DNA of 64,000 bases from NCBI GenBank assembly GCA_013416445.1, contig JACCER010000006.1, positions 111,006 to 175,005 on the forward strand. The letters run 5' to 3'. This DNA is from Alcaligenaceae bacterium (lineage in GTDB: Bacteria > Pseudomonadota > Gammaproteobacteria > Burkholderiales > Burkholderiaceae_B). Positions 21,996 to 31,556 of this stretch are shown here, piece after piece. The notes beneath the pieces are model-generated. The model saw only the letters and a list, made by a program, of their open reading frames with translations. It was not told where the DNA came from and made no database searches. Made by a program: the position numbers and the translations under genes. The stretch's first letter is position 1; every line of letters starts with the position of its first letter.

Positions 21996-23390
21996 ATGGC
22001 AGCCTCACCCAAGCAAAGACCCAAAATCAAGTCGCGCTTCCGACTTGGACTGTTCAGCCGCTCATTCCTGCTTCTAGCGGGTTTGATGCTGGTCAGCCTA
22101 GGCGCGTGGCTGCAGGTTTTCTTCAGCATGGAAGAAGGCCCACGCGCCACGCAAATGGCGCAACGCGTCACCACGGCAGTCAGCATTACGCGCTCGGCGC
22201 TGGTGTATGCGCCACGCAGCGTACGTCCTGCACTGCTGCTTGACCTCGCCACCAAAGAAAGCCTGCGGGTACAACCTCGGGAAGAAACCGACGTACTCGA
22301 GCCGCTCCCCAATTCCAATTACTGGAATCATGTAGCTGCCGAAATCAAAGACAGGCTGGGTTCCGCCACCCACGTCATGTGGGCGGTAAATCAGGCACCT
22401 GGCGTCTGGGTCAGCTTTGAAATCAACAACGACCAATACTGGCTGGTTTTCGACCGCGAGCAACTCGGCCTGACCGCTGGCGCCGAATGGTTCGGCTGGG
22501 GCGCTACCGCCTTGCTGCTGGCGCTTATCGGCGCCGCTGTCAGTGTACGCTTCGTCAACCGGCCATTGGCGCAACTGGCCAAGGTGGCCCAGCAACTGGC
22601 GCGTGGCGAAACGCCTTCGCTGCTGCCCGAAAAAGGGCCCGCCGAAATCCGCGACATGAACATTGCCTTTAACCGCATGGCGCGCGATATTCGCCAAACT
22701 GAAGCGGATCGCGAGATCATGCTGGCCGGGATTTCCCACGACCTGCGTACGCCTTTGGCACGCATGCGCCTGGAAATCGAAATGAGCAACGTCACCGACG
22801 AGGCTCGCCAGGCCATAGACGAAGACCTGGGCCAGATCGACCACAGCATAGGCCAGCTTATGGAGTATGCCCGCCCCGCCGGCGCGGTTCCAGAACAAGG
22901 CATTGATGTCTCGTCAGTGCTGCGCGATCTTTATGAACGCGAGCGCAGCCACACTGAATCCTTGGGCGGCGCACTTACCGCTTCCATTGAACCCAATTTA
23001 TACGCCAGAATCAGCGCTCACGACCTCAAGCGCATCGTCAGCAATCTTATTGAAAACGCCCGCCGCTATGGACGCACGCCCACCGATGACCGCGCCCACA
23101 TAGAACTGTCTGCCATGCAGCAAGGCAACATACTGGCCATCGAGGTAAAAGACCATGGCGCCGGCATTGCTCCCACCGACATACAACGCCTTTTGCGCCC
23201 GTTTTCGCGTGGAGTTTCAGCGCGCACAGGGGTCAGCGGCGCAGGCCTGGGCTTGGCAATTGTCGAGCGCCTGCTGGGCCAGGTGGGCGGCCAGTTGGAA
23301 CTGATTTCCCACCCTCCGGGCGGGTTGGTCGCGCGCATAGAAATACCCAAGGTGCGAGTCCGGAACTTCCAATTAGACAGCAATATTTAA
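21996..23390 (+). CDS. envZ: Osmosensor-type histidine kinase EnvZ
   Basis: A 464-residue sensor kinase following ompR in the same operon. Two membrane helices (about 22-42 and 168-188) bracket a periplasmic region of about 125 residues. A HAMP domain (VNRPLAQLAKVAQQLARGE) follows. The phosphoacceptor histidine is in GISHDLRTPLARMRLE, the EnvZ-type H-box. The ATPase domain shows NLIENARRYGR, DHGAGI and GAGLGLAIVERLLGQ. Its partner is the OmpR encoded directly upstream. Confidence 0.93.
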   Translation: MAASPKQRPKIKSRFRLGLFSRSFLLLAGLMLVSLGAWLQVFFSMEEGPRATQMAQRVTTAVSITRSALVYAPRSVRPALLLDLATKESLRVQPREETDVLEPLPNSNYWNHVAAEIKDRLGSATHVMWAVNQAPGVWVSFEINNDQYWLVFDREQLGLTAGAEWFGWGATALLLALIGAAVSVRFVNRPLAQLAKVAQQLARGETPSLLPEKGPAEIRDMNIAFNRMARDIRQTEADREIMLAGISHDLRTPLARMRLEIEMSNVTDEARQAIDEDLGQIDHSIGQLMEYARPAGAVPEQGIDVSSVLRDLYERERSHTESLGGALTASIEPNLYARISAHDLKRIVSNLIENARRYGRTPTDDRAHIELSAMQQGNILAIEVKDHGAGIAPTDIQRLLRPFSRGVSARTGVSGAGLGLAIVERLLGQVGGQLELISHPPGGLVARIEIPKVRVRNFQLDSNI

Positions 23391-23484
23391 TAGCGTAGAA
23401 TTTAGCTTTCAAGCATATTTTTTCGTATGCATAGTTGTTGTGCCCAGCCAGAAAAGCCCAATGATTATTTAGCAAAAAATTGTA

Positions 23485-23545
23485 GGGATGGTATGAATAA
23501 ATCGTTCAAATCAGTTCGCCGCACGAGGTTTATTCATACCATCCC
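23485..23545 (+). promoter_or_regulatory. Perfect 17-bp inverted repeat in the peroxiredoxin leader
   Basis: Arms GGGATGGTATGAATAAA (23485-23501) and TTTATTCATACCATCCC (23529-23545) enclose 27 bases. The right arm ends 23 bases before the ATG of the peroxiredoxin gene, just upstream of its CAGGAG ribosome site. No T-run follows, so it is not a standard terminator. It could be a protein-binding dyad or an mRNA hairpin. It does not match the OxyR spacing pattern. Confidence 0.55.
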
Positions 23546-23568
23546 TGGACTCACCCGCAGGAGATCAG

Positions 23569-24117
23569 ATGAAAACAGTAGGCGATAAACTCGAACCCTT
23601 CAAGGTGGCCGGCGTGAAACCGGGGTTCAATCACCACGAAGAAAACGGCGTGTCGGCTTTTGAAGAAATCACCGAAAGCTCATTTCCCGGCAAGTGGAAA
23701 ATTATTTATTTCTATCCCAAAGACTTCACCTTTGTTTGCCCCACCGAAATTGTCGGCTTCAACAAACTGGTCGAAGATTTCGCTGATCGCGACGCGATAC
23801 TCATGGGCGGCTCGGTCGATAACGAATTCGTCAAGCTGGCCTGGCGCCGCGAGCATCCAGACCTGAGCAAACTGGGGCACTACCAATTTGGCGATACCGC
23901 TGGCGCGCTGGTCGACCAACTAGGCATACGTGAAAAGTCTGAAGGCGTTGCTTTACGCGCCACCTTTATTGTGGACCCCGACAACGTCATACAACACGTT
24001 TCCGTCAATAACCTGAATGTCGGCCGGAACCCGGAAGAAATCCTGCGCATACTCGACGGCCTGCAAACCGACCAACTCTGTCCCTGCAACCGTACCCTGG
24101 GTGGCAATACCCTGTAG
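23569..24117 (+). CDS. ahpC: AhpC/Prx1-type peroxiredoxin
   Basis: Reduces hydrogen peroxide and alkyl hydroperoxides. The 182 residues include the peroxidatic Cys57 in DFTFVCPTEI and a C-terminal CPC pair (Cys171, Cys173) in LCPCNRTLGG. This ending resembles the actinobacterial AhpC group, which carries extra C-terminal cysteines and uses AhpD or thioredoxin-like reductants, rather than enterobacterial AhpC with AhpF. No ahpF or ahpD lies nearby. A strong ribosome site (CAGGAG) precedes the ATG, and a 17-bp inverted repeat lies in the leader. The stop TAG is the first part of a REP palindrome. Confidence 0.92.
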   Translation: MKTVGDKLEPFKVAGVKPGFNHHEENGVSAFEEITESSFPGKWKIIYFYPKDFTFVCPTEIVGFNKLVEDFADRDAILMGGSVDNEFVKLAWRREHPDLSKLGHYQFGDTAGALVDQLGIREKSEGVALRATFIVDPDNVIQHVSVNNLNVGRNPEEILRILDGLQTDQLCPCNRTLGGNTL

Positions 24118-24154
24118 GTCGAATTAGCGCCGCCAGGCGCGTAACCCGACCTAC
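24114..24154. repeat. REP-like palindrome, copy 4, containing two stop codons
   Basis: The most complete copy: GTAGGTCGAATTAGCGCC...GGCGCGTAACCCGACCTAC. TAG at 24115-24117 ends the peroxiredoxin gene, and the complementary TAG at 24153-24151 ends ispF on the other strand. The hairpin may serve as a shared 3' end for the two convergent transcripts. Confidence 0.85.
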
Positions 24155-24648
24155 GAACTGCCATCCTTGCGCGTCAACAAGGCCACCACCGTCGCCGATA
24201 TTCCTTCTTGGCGCCCCAAATACCCCAGACCTTCATTGGTTTTCGCCTTGATGTTCACATCCCCTGGCGCGAGCGCCAGATCGGCGGCAATGTTGGCGAC
24301 CATGGCGCTGGCATGCGGCCCTATCTTGGGCGCCTGGGCATGCACGGTGGCGTCCACATTCACCACCCTCCAGCCAGCCTCCGACACCCTGCTCATTGCC
24401 TCGCGCAACAAGACGCGGCTGTCGGCGCCTTTATACGCTACATCGGTATCCGGAAAATGACGACCAATATCACCCAGGCCCGCAGCCCCCAGAATAGCGT
24501 CGGTAATCGCGTGCAGCAGGACGTCGGCATCGGAATGCCCCAATAAGCCATGCGTGTGCGGTATAGCCACGCCGCCTATGACCAACGGCCTGCCTTGCAC
24601 CAAGACATGCACATCAAAGCCCTGCCCTACGCGTAACGGGAAATTCAT
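24151..24648 (-). CDS. ispF: 2-C-methyl-D-erythritol 2,4-cyclodiphosphate synthase
   Basis: Fifth enzyme of the MEP isoprenoid pathway, cyclising CDP-methylerythritol phosphate. The 165 residues match the family. GQGFDVHVL contributes the metal-binding Asp12 and His14, [18 protein letters not shown] is the IspF signature, and [10 protein letters not shown] and [13 protein letters not shown] complete it. The stop lies in a REP element shared with the convergent peroxiredoxin gene. ispD is 104 bases upstream on the same strand, with another REP between them. Confidence 0.96.
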   Translation of the reverse strand: MNFPLRVGQGFDVHVLVQGRPLVIGGVAIPHTHGLLGHSDADVLLHAITDAILGAAGLGDIGRHFPDTDVAYKGADSRVLLREAMSRVSEAGWRVVNVDATVHAQAPKIGPHASAMVANIAADLALAPGDVNIKAKTNEGLGYLGRQEGISATVVALLTRKDGSS

Positions 24649-24717
24649 TAGTGCTCCTGAGAAATGTGATGGGGTTAGTATTGGATAGGCATGTAATATT
24701 TCTTTGAAATGCTTGTT

Positions 24718-24747
24718 GTCGGATTAGCGCGAAACGCGTAACCCGAC
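24718..24747. repeat. REP-like palindrome, copy 5
   Basis: GTCGGATTAGCGCG-aaa-CGCGTAACCCGAC, lying between ispD and ispF, six bases past the ispD stop. It may shape processing of the ispD-ispF message. Confidence 0.8.
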
Positions 24748-24752
24748 AAGCG

Positions 24753-25541
24753 TCACAGCCACTTCTCCATGAGTTCAAAATCTTCCGGCCAGGTCACTTT
24801 GAAATTGCGTGCCGAACCTGGAATCAGGGCGGGAGCATGACCAGCCAATTCCATCGCCGATGCCTCATCGGTAATCGCGGCGTTGGACGCGCCAGCCTGC
24901 AACAAGGCGCCATGCAAACGGCCTGCTTGAAACATTTGCGGTGTTTGCGCCAGCCATAAACGCTCACGCGGCACCGAGGCCTCAACCAAATCAGGCGCCG
25001 CAACACACCCAGACTGGACATCCGGCTTGGCCCCAACACCCGCAACACCTTGAACTTGCGCCGCCAGCTTTACGGTATCGGCCACGGGCTGTGCCAGCAA
25101 ACCACCCGCAGCACGCTGCAAACAGCTGTCGATAAGACGCTTCAAGGCGTCCGCAGGCAAACCCGGACGGGCGGCATCGTGCACCAGCACCCAGTCGTCG
25201 GCATCCAGGCCCGCATCCTGCAAGGCAGCCATTACGGTTTCAGCCCGGCTGGGGCCGCCACAAGGCCGCCACACCGTTTTTGGCAAGCCGGCCAGCGCCG
25301 ATCCCACCCAGATGTCGTGCGCGGCCACCGCTACCCTGACCTGCGCTATGCGCTCGTCGGCCAGCAAGGCCTTTACCGCCCAACGCAGCATGGGTTCGCC
25401 CTTCAAGAGCCGATATTGCTTGGGCAAACCAGCACTTTGCCCAGGCCCGGCCAGGCCGCTGGCAATCTGGGCGTAATCAGCCACCAGGGCGCGCGAACCT
25501 ATGCCGGCTGCGGGAACAATTGCAATCATTTTCTTATGCAT
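24753..25541 (-). CDS. ispD: 2-C-methyl-D-erythritol 4-phosphate cytidylyltransferase
   Basis: Third enzyme of the MEP pathway, transferring CMP to methylerythritol phosphate. The N-terminal nucleotide loop (IAIVPAAGIGSRA), LPKQYRLLKGEPMLRWAV, VLVHDAARPGLP and LAQTPQMFQ are diagnostic. At 262 residues it is a little longer than the usual 230, owing to an insertion after the first loop (VADYAQIASGLAGPGQSAG) and one in the ADTVKLAAQVQGVAGVG region. It is divergent from mfd, with only 17 bases between the two start codons. Confidence 0.93.
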   Translation of the reverse strand: MHKKMIAIVPAAGIGSRALVADYAQIASGLAGPGQSAGLPKQYRLLKGEPMLRWAVKALLADERIAQVRVAVAAHDIWVGSALAGLPKTVWRPCGGPSRAETVMAALQDAGLDADDWVLVHDAARPGLPADALKRLIDSCLQRAAGGLLAQPVADTVKLAAQVQGVAGVGAKPDVQSGCVAAPDLVEASVPRERLWLAQTPQMFQAGRLHGALLQAGASNAAITDEASAMELAGHAPALIPGSARNFKVTWPEDFELMEKWL

Positions 25542-25558
25542 ACGAAAGACATTTTATA

Positions 25559-28500
25559 ATGACAAACTACATGCCAATAGAAACAACCCCACCCCCGCCT
25601 CTTTCCTCCACCAAACAGGTGCTTGCAGCCTTGAAGCCCGGGCTTCGCCATGCGCAACCGATTCCGCCCGGATCCGGCGACGCCTGGGTGCTGGCCGACT
25701 TGGCCCGCGTCTCACGCCAGACCCTGGTCGTGCTATGCGCCGAACCGCTGGCTGCCCAACGCCTGGCCGAGGAAATACTGTTATTTGCGCCAGAATTGCG
25801 AGTACGACAGCTCCCCGACTGGGAAACGCTGCCTTACGACAGTTTTTCACCGCATCAAGACCTGATATCCGAGCGCCTGCGCACGCTGCATGCACTGATG
25901 CAGGAAAACGTCGATATCCTTACTGTTCCGGTCACGACAGCACTATACCGGCTGGCGCCGCCAGAGTTCATGGCCGCCTACACCTTCTCGTTCACTCAAG
26001 GCGACAAGCTCGATGAAGAAGGCCTGCGTCGCCAACTGACACTGGCCAACTACACCCATGTCACACAGGTTACCGCGCCCGGCGAGTTCTGCGTACGCGG
26101 CGGGCTGATAGACCTGTTCCCCATGGGCTCGGTACTGCCCTACAGGCTGGACCTGTTCGACGACGAAATAGAATCTATACGAAGTTTCGACATCGATACC
26201 CAACGCAGCTTGTATCCGGTCAAAGAAGTGCAATTATTGCCTGGTCGGGAATTCCCCATGGACGAAACCTCGCGCACCCAGTTTCGCGCGCGTTTTCGTG
26301 AGCTGTTCGAAGGCGATCCATCGCGCGCCCTGCCCTATAAAGACATAGGCAACGGCATCGCATTTGCTGGCATCGAATACTACCTGCCGCTGTTTTTCAC
26401 CCATACGGCGACGCTATTCGACTACCTGCCCGAACTCTCGTTTACAGTAACGCTGGGCGACATCAACCAGGCGATACAGCGTTTTGCACACGATACCCAT
26501 AGCCGCTACCAATTCCTGAAAAGCGATCGCGAGCGGCCCGTACTGCCACCTGAACAACTGTTTCTGAACGAAGAAGACTTGTTTCGGCATTTGAAATCAT
26601 TCGCGCGCCTGGCACTGATCAACGAAGGCCCGCACCCCGACTTCCAGGCCGTGCCCGATGTCGCCGTTGCACGACGCGCCGAAGATCCGGTTGCTGGCCT
26701 GCGAGCGCTGCTAGCCAAAAACAATGGCCGTGTTGCGCTATGTGCAGACTCCGCCGGGCGGCGCGAAACCCTGTTGCAAATGCTGGAAGAGTTCGGGATC
26801 AAGCCTGACTTCGCCAGTGAAACCCTGCAAGACTTTCTGGTTTCGGAAAGCCGTTTTGCACTGGTCATCGCACCATTGTCCAACGGTTTTGGCCTGGCCG
26901 GGCAAGCTTTTACACTGCTGACGGAAAACGATCTCTACCCCAGTCAGGTGCGCCCCAGACGCCGGGGCAAGCGCGCGCAAGAGCACGCCAGCGATGTCGA
27001 AGCCATGGTGCGCGACCTGTCCGAGCTGCGCGAAGGCGATCCTGTCGTTCATGCCCAACATGGCATAGGACGCTATCGCGGCCTGATAAACATGGATCTG
27101 GGCGAAGGCCAGGTAGAACTGCTGCATCTCGAATACGCCAACGGCAGCACGCTGTACGTGCCTGTAGCCCAGTTGCATGTCATTGCCCGCTATAGCGGCT
27201 CCGACCCCGACCAAGCGCCCCTGCACCAGTTAGGCTCCGGCCAATGGGACAAGGCGCGGCGCAAGGCCGCCAAGCAAGTGCGCGACGCCGCCGCCGAGCT
27301 GCTGGCCTTGTATGCCCAGCGCGCAGCCCGCGAAGGTTACCGCTACAAGCTCCCGAGCAGCGATTACCAGGCCTTTGCCGAGGGCTTCGGCTTTGAAGAA
27401 ACTCCGGACCAGGCTGCTGCCATCGAAGCTGTCATTGCCGACATGACATCGGGGCGACCCATGGACCGCCTGGTATGCGGCGACGTGGGTTTTGGCAAGA
27501 CCGAAGTTGCTCTGCGGGCAGCTTTCCTGGCCGTGCTCAATGGCAAGCAGGTGGCGCTGCTATGCCCCACCACATTGCTGGCCGAGCAGCACGCCCAGAC
27601 CTTTGCCGACCGCTTCGCCGACTGGCCCGTCAAGGTGGTGGAACTATCGCGTTTCCGTTCAAGCAAGGAAGTGAGCGCCGCAATACAGGGCCTGAACGAT
27701 GGCCGCGTGGATATCGTCATCGGTACCCATAAAATCCTCTCAAAAGACGTCGTCTTCAAACGGCTGGGATTAGTCATTATTGATGAAGAGCACCGTTTTG
27801 GCGTGCGACAAAAAGAAGCGCTGAAGACCTTGCGTGCCGAGGTCGACGTCCTGACGCTGACCGCTACTCCCATTCCTCGCACGCTGGGCATGTCGCTGGA
27901 AGGCATACGCGACTTTTCCGTTATTGCCACGGCACCGCAAAAACGGCTGGCCATCAAGACATTTGTACGACGTGAAGATAAAAGCACGATACGCGAAGCC
28001 CTGTTGCGCGAACTCAAGCGCGGCGGCCAGATCTATTTCCTGCACAACGAGGTCGATACCATCCAGAACCGGCGCGCCAGCCTTGAAGAACTGGTACCGG
28101 AAGCACGCATTGCGGTCGCCCACGGACAAATGCCCGAGCGCGAACTTGAAGAGGTCATGAAAGGCTTTTATCAGCAGCGCTACAACGTACTGCTGTGCAC
28201 CACAATTATCGAAACCGGCATCGACGTGCCCACGGCCAATACCATCGTCATACATCGCGCCGACCGCCTGGGGCTGGCGCAGTTGCACCAATTACGCGGC
28301 CGCGTGGGGCGTTCGCACCACCAGGCTTATGCCTATCTCATGACGCCGGGTGAAGACGCCATGACAGCCAACGCCAAGAAGCGCCTGGAAGCCATACAGG
28401 CCATGGAAGAACTGGGCGCCGGGTTCTTCCTGGCCATGCACGACCTGGAAATTCGCGGAACCGGCGAAGTGCTGGGCGAATCACAATCGGGCAATATCCA

Positions 28501-29029
28501 GGAAATCGGCTTTTCGATGTATTCCGATATGCTGAACGCAGCGGTGCGCGCCTTGAAGTCGGGCGAAGAACCTGATCTCGACTCGCCTTTCTCGGCGCTG
28601 TGCGAAGTCAATCTGCATGCATCGGCACTGCTGCCCCCGGATTACTGCCCTGATGTGCATGCACGACTGGGGCTGTACAAAAAGCTGTCGCATGCCAAGC
28701 ATGAAGATGATTTGATCATGATTCAGGAAGAACTGATAGATCGCTACGGCAAGCTGCCGGAAGCAGCGCAAACCTTGCTGGCCACGCATAGATTACGTCT
28801 GAATGCCGAACCGCTTGGAGTCATCAAGATAGACGCCAGCGAATCCCAAGCCATGATACAGTTTTCCGCCAAGCCCAATGTAGAACCTCTGCGCATTATC
28901 GAGCTGGTGCAAAAACAGCGCGAAGTGAAACTGGCGGGCCAAGACAAGCTGAAAATAGAGATCAAGCAAAGCCAGCACGTTAACGCTCGAATAGACGCTG
29001 TTCGCAACGTATTAAAGGCATTAACGTGA
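25559..29029 (+). CDS. mfd: Transcription-repair coupling factor Mfd
   Basis: A 1156-residue DNA translocase that removes RNA polymerase stalled at lesions and recruits UvrA. The UvrB-like N terminus contains DWETLPYDSFSPHQDLISERL. The polymerase-interacting domain starts REGDPVVHAQHGIGRYRGL. The RecG-like motor has Walker A GDVGFGKTE near residues 640-650 and the DEEH box IIDEEHRFGV, then GRVGRSHHQAYAYL. The C-terminal TRCF domain ends the protein. The ATG at 25559 is chosen; in-frame starts at 25520 (within ispD) and 25571 are alternatives. Confidence 0.96.
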   Translation: MTNYMPIETTPPPPLSSTKQVLAALKPGLRHAQPIPPGSGDAWVLADLARVSRQTLVVLCAEPLAAQRLAEEILLFAPELRVRQLPDWETLPYDSFSPHQDLISERLRTLHALMQENVDILTVPVTTALYRLAPPEFMAAYTFSFTQGDKLDEEGLRRQLTLANYTHVTQVTAPGEFCVRGGLIDLFPMGSVLPYRLDLFDDEIESIRSFDIDTQRSLYPVKEVQLLPGREFPMDETSRTQFRARFRELFEGDPSRALPYKDIGNGIAFAGIEYYLPLFFTHTATLFDYLPELSFTVTLGDINQAIQRFAHDTHSRYQFLKSDRERPVLPPEQLFLNEEDLFRHLKSFARLALINEGPHPDFQAVPDVAVARRAEDPVAGLRALLAKNNGRVALCADSAGRRETLLQMLEEFGIKPDFASETLQDFLVSESRFALVIAPLSNGFGLAGQAFTLLTENDLYPSQVRPRRRGKRAQEHASDVEAMVRDLSELREGDPVVHAQHGIGRYRGLINMDLGEGQVELLHLEYANGSTLYVPVAQLHVIARYSGSDPDQAPLHQLGSGQWDKARRKAAKQVRDAAAELLALYAQRAAREGYRYKLPSSDYQAFAEGFGFEETPDQAAAIEAVIADMTSGRPMDRLVCGDVGFGKTEVALRAAFLAVLNGKQVALLCPTTLLAEQHAQTFADRFADWPVKVVELSRFRSSKEVSAAIQGLNDGRVDIVIGTHKILSKDVVFKRLGLVIIDEEHRFGVRQKEALKTLRAEVDVLTLTATPIPRTLGMSLEGIRDFSVIATAPQKRLAIKTFVRREDKSTIREALLRELKRGGQIYFLHNEVDTIQNRRASLEELVPEARIAVAHGQMPERELEEVMKGFYQQRYNVLLCTTIIETGIDVPTANTIVIHRADRLGLAQLHQLRGRVGRSHHQAYAYLMTPGEDAMTANAKKRLEAIQAMEELGAGFFLAMHDLEIRGTGEVLGESQSGNIQEIGFSMYSDMLNAAVRALKSGEEPDLDSPFSALCEVNLHASALLPPDYCPDVHARLGLYKKLSHAKHEDDLIMIQEELIDRYGKLPEAAQTLLATHRLRLNAEPLGVIKIDASESQAMIQFSAKPNVEPLRIIELVQKQREVKLAGQDKLKIEIKQSQHVNARIDAVRNVLKALT

Positions 29030-29074
29030 TAATGCTATTCGTAAGGCGTTAAGCGTTTTAGCATGATAATGCTG

Positions 29075-29109
29075 TGTCGGATTACGCGCCTGGCGGTGCT
29101 AATCCGACA
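29075..29109. repeat. REP-like palindrome, copy 6
   Basis: TGTCGGATTACGCGCC-tgg-CGGTGCTAATCCGACA, 45 bases after the mfd stop. A direct repeat TGATAATGCT (29027-29036, 29064-29073) precedes it. Confidence 0.8.
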
Positions 29110-29234
29110 CCCATCGCCCCAACCCCAAACACACCACCAAGCTCGCGCCTGAACATTTCAAATCTCAATAAATTTCAAAAATACAACTGAGCTTTCAGCT
29201 TCTGTTAAGTCGCACTCCGATAGAATTCAGCAAT

Positions 29235-29253
29235 TCAAATAAGAATCATTCGC
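29235..29253 (+). promoter_or_regulatory. Candidate Fur box
   Basis: TCAAATAAGAATCATTCGC matches 12 of 19 positions of the Fur consensus, including an unbroken AATCATT. It lies 24 bases before the start of the siderophore receptor gene, where an iron-repressed gene should have its operator. The AT-rich leader upstream (29160-29230) probably carries the promoter. Confidence 0.6.
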
Positions 29254-29276
29254 AATTCTATTACTGAGACCTATTT

Positions 29277-31556
29277 ATGCCTGAACCGACCAGTCCTGCC
29301 ACTTTCTTTCGCGCAAACAAAGCAGGAGGCCTGGCCACTGCCATCGCTACGCCCGCATTGTTCATGAGCCCTGCCGGCATGGCGCAAACCGCCAATACAT
29401 CTGACGCAGCCCAACTGGCTCCCATCCATGTCCAGGGCAAGGCCCCTGAAAGCTACGATATCAAGCAATCGGCATCAAAAAAATATACGGCGCCGCTGGT
29501 CGACACGCCTAAATCGGTACAAATCATTCCATCGGAAATCATGAAAGATCAGGCCGCATCCAGCCTGACGGATGTACTGCGCAACACACCCGGCATTACT
29601 TTCGGCGCCGGCGAAGGCGGCAACCCTTTGGGCGATCGCCCATTCATCCGCGGCTACGATGCACAAGCCAGCACTTATGTCGACGGTCTGCGCGACATAG
29701 GAGCCACATCGCGCGAAGTCTTCAACCTTGAACAGGTTGAAATTGTAAAAGGTTCCGATGGCGCCTATGGCGGCCGGGGCGGCGCGGGCGGCAGTATCAA
29801 CCTGATCAGCAAAACCGCCAAGCTGGACGATTTCATCAACGCCAGCCTGGGCCTGGGCACCGACAACTACTACCGCGGCACCATAGACAGCAACTGGCAA
29901 CTGTCGGACAGCACCGCTTTCCGCCTTAACGGTATGTACCATGACGCTGATGTCGCTGGACGCGACAAGGTCAACAACAGTCGCTGGGGCATAGCGCCCA
30001 CCATTACCTTCGGCCTGAATACTCCTACTCGCGTCACGCTCAGCTACTATCACCTGCAAACCGACGATCTGCCCGATGGCGGCATCCCCTATGCGTATCC
30101 CAGCAGCAAGGTCGAACGGGACGGCAGCTATATGGGCATCACGGAAACCGGCCCCGCCAATGTAGACCGCAACAACTTTTACGGTTTGACCAGCGACTAT
30201 CGCAAGACTACGTCCGATATGGCTACCATCGCCATCGAACACGATTTCAGCGACAGACTCACTTTACGCAACACGAGCCGCTACACCCTCTCTGATCAGG
30301 AGTATGTATGGACCCAACCCGACGACAGCCAAGGCAATGTGCTTAACGGCAAGGTCTGGCGCCGCATGAATTCGCGTATCAGCGATGTGGAAAGCCTGGC
30401 CAACCAGACCGAGATCTTCGGCAAGTTCGAGACCGGCTCCTGGAAACACAGTTTTAACATCGGCATAGAGCTATCACAGGAGCGCGGCAAAAAAGATAGC
30501 CTGAACATCAATCGAGAGGCAGGCAATAGCTGCAATTTGGGCATCGGCGCCGCTTCCGGCTACAACTGCACCAGCTTGTACAATCCGAATCCCGGCGACC
30601 CCTGGGTCAATACCCAGAATGGCGAGCGCGCAGGGAAATATTCCCGGTCGAAAACCACCACCAAGTCCATCTACGCCTTCGACACCATAGAGTTCAACAA
30701 GCATTGGCAAGCCGGGCTTGGACTGCGCCTGGACGACTACTCCACCAAATTCACTAACACGCCTCAGGCCAATTTTGCGATTACACGCCGCGACGACACG
30801 CTACTGAACTACCAGCTAGGAATCGTCTACAAGCCAGTCGATAATGGCAGCATCTATGTGTCTTATGCCACCTCGTCAACACCCGCCAATAGCATGCTGG
30901 GCGAAGGCAGCGACAACATGTCGCTGGCCCCAGGCAGAAACAATACCGGCCTGAACGCCGCCGATATGTCTCCGGAAAAGAATAAAACCTACGAACTTGG
31001 GACCAAATGGGACGTTCTGGGTGGCAACATGAGCCTGACTGCTGCCATTTTCCGCACCGAAACCACCAATGCGCGGGTTACCATCAACAGTAATGGTGAT
31101 TACGCCATGGCGGGCAAGAAACAGGTTGACGGCATCGAACTGGGCATTGCGGGCGCCATCACGCCCAAATGGAATGTCTTTGCCGGCTACACCTACCTAA
31201 ACGCCAAAATCAAGGACGACGGGCCAGTAGGCGCCAATGGCGGCAACAGATTCCCCAACACCCCCAAGCATAGCGCCAGCCTGTGGACGACCTACAAGGC
31301 GCTGCCCAAGCTGACCGTGGGTGCTGGCGCCTATTTTGTCGACAAGCAATACGGCAACGCCCAAAACACCGCGTATATTCCGTCATACTGGCGTTTCGAC
31401 GCCATGGCCGGCTATCAGTTCAACAAGAGTTTGAATATGCAACTCAATGTATTCAACCTGACTGATAAAACCTATTACGACAAGGCCTACTCGGCACACT
31501 ATGCCAGTATTGCTCCGGGACGCTCCGCCATCCTCAGCATGAACCTGTCGTATTGA
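29277..31556 (+). CDS. fiu: TonB-dependent siderophore receptor, Fiu-like
   Basis: A 759-residue outer-membrane receptor. An N-terminal signal region (about 1-36, ending AGMAQ) leads to a plug domain (about 60-190: VDTPKSVQIIPSEIMKDQ, DRPFIRGYDAQASTYVDGLRDIG, EIVKGSDGAYGGRGGAGG) and a 22-strand barrel ending in LNLTDKTYYDKAY-type sequence and a terminal aromatic (LSMNLSY). Similarity to E. coli Fiu is visible in VDGLRDIG, GRDKV and PDGGIPYAY, suggesting monomeric catechol siderophores. A candidate Fur box lies upstream. A Sel1-repeat gene starts in its stop codon. The exact ligand is inferred. Confidence 0.88.
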   Translation: MPEPTSPATFFRANKAGGLATAIATPALFMSPAGMAQTANTSDAAQLAPIHVQGKAPESYDIKQSASKKYTAPLVDTPKSVQIIPSEIMKDQAASSLTDVLRNTPGITFGAGEGGNPLGDRPFIRGYDAQASTYVDGLRDIGATSREVFNLEQVEIVKGSDGAYGGRGGAGGSINLISKTAKLDDFINASLGLGTDNYYRGTIDSNWQLSDSTAFRLNGMYHDADVAGRDKVNNSRWGIAPTITFGLNTPTRVTLSYYHLQTDDLPDGGIPYAYPSSKVERDGSYMGITETGPANVDRNNFYGLTSDYRKTTSDMATIAIEHDFSDRLTLRNTSRYTLSDQEYVWTQPDDSQGNVLNGKVWRRMNSRISDVESLANQTEIFGKFETGSWKHSFNIGIELSQERGKKDSLNINREAGNSCNLGIGAASGYNCTSLYNPNPGDPWVNTQNGERAGKYSRSKTTTKSIYAFDTIEFNKHWQAGLGLRLDDYSTKFTNTPQANFAITRRDDTLLNYQLGIVYKPVDNGSIYVSYATSSTPANSMLGEGSDNMSLAPGRNNTGLNAADMSPEKNKTYELGTKWDVLGGNMSLTAAIFRTETTNARVTINSNGDYAMAGKKQVDGIELGIAGAITPKWNVFAGYTYLNAKIKDDGPVGANGGNRFPNTPKHSASLWTTYKALPKLTVGAGAYFVDKQYGNAQNTAYIPSYWRFDAMAGYQFNKSLNMQLNVFNLTDKTYYDKAYSAHYASIAPGRSAILSMNLSY

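Noticed and set aside
23413..23430. Small hairpin GCATA...TATGC after envZ as a terminator
   Set aside because: Only five base pairs, and the T-run lies in the loop, so termination is unlikely.
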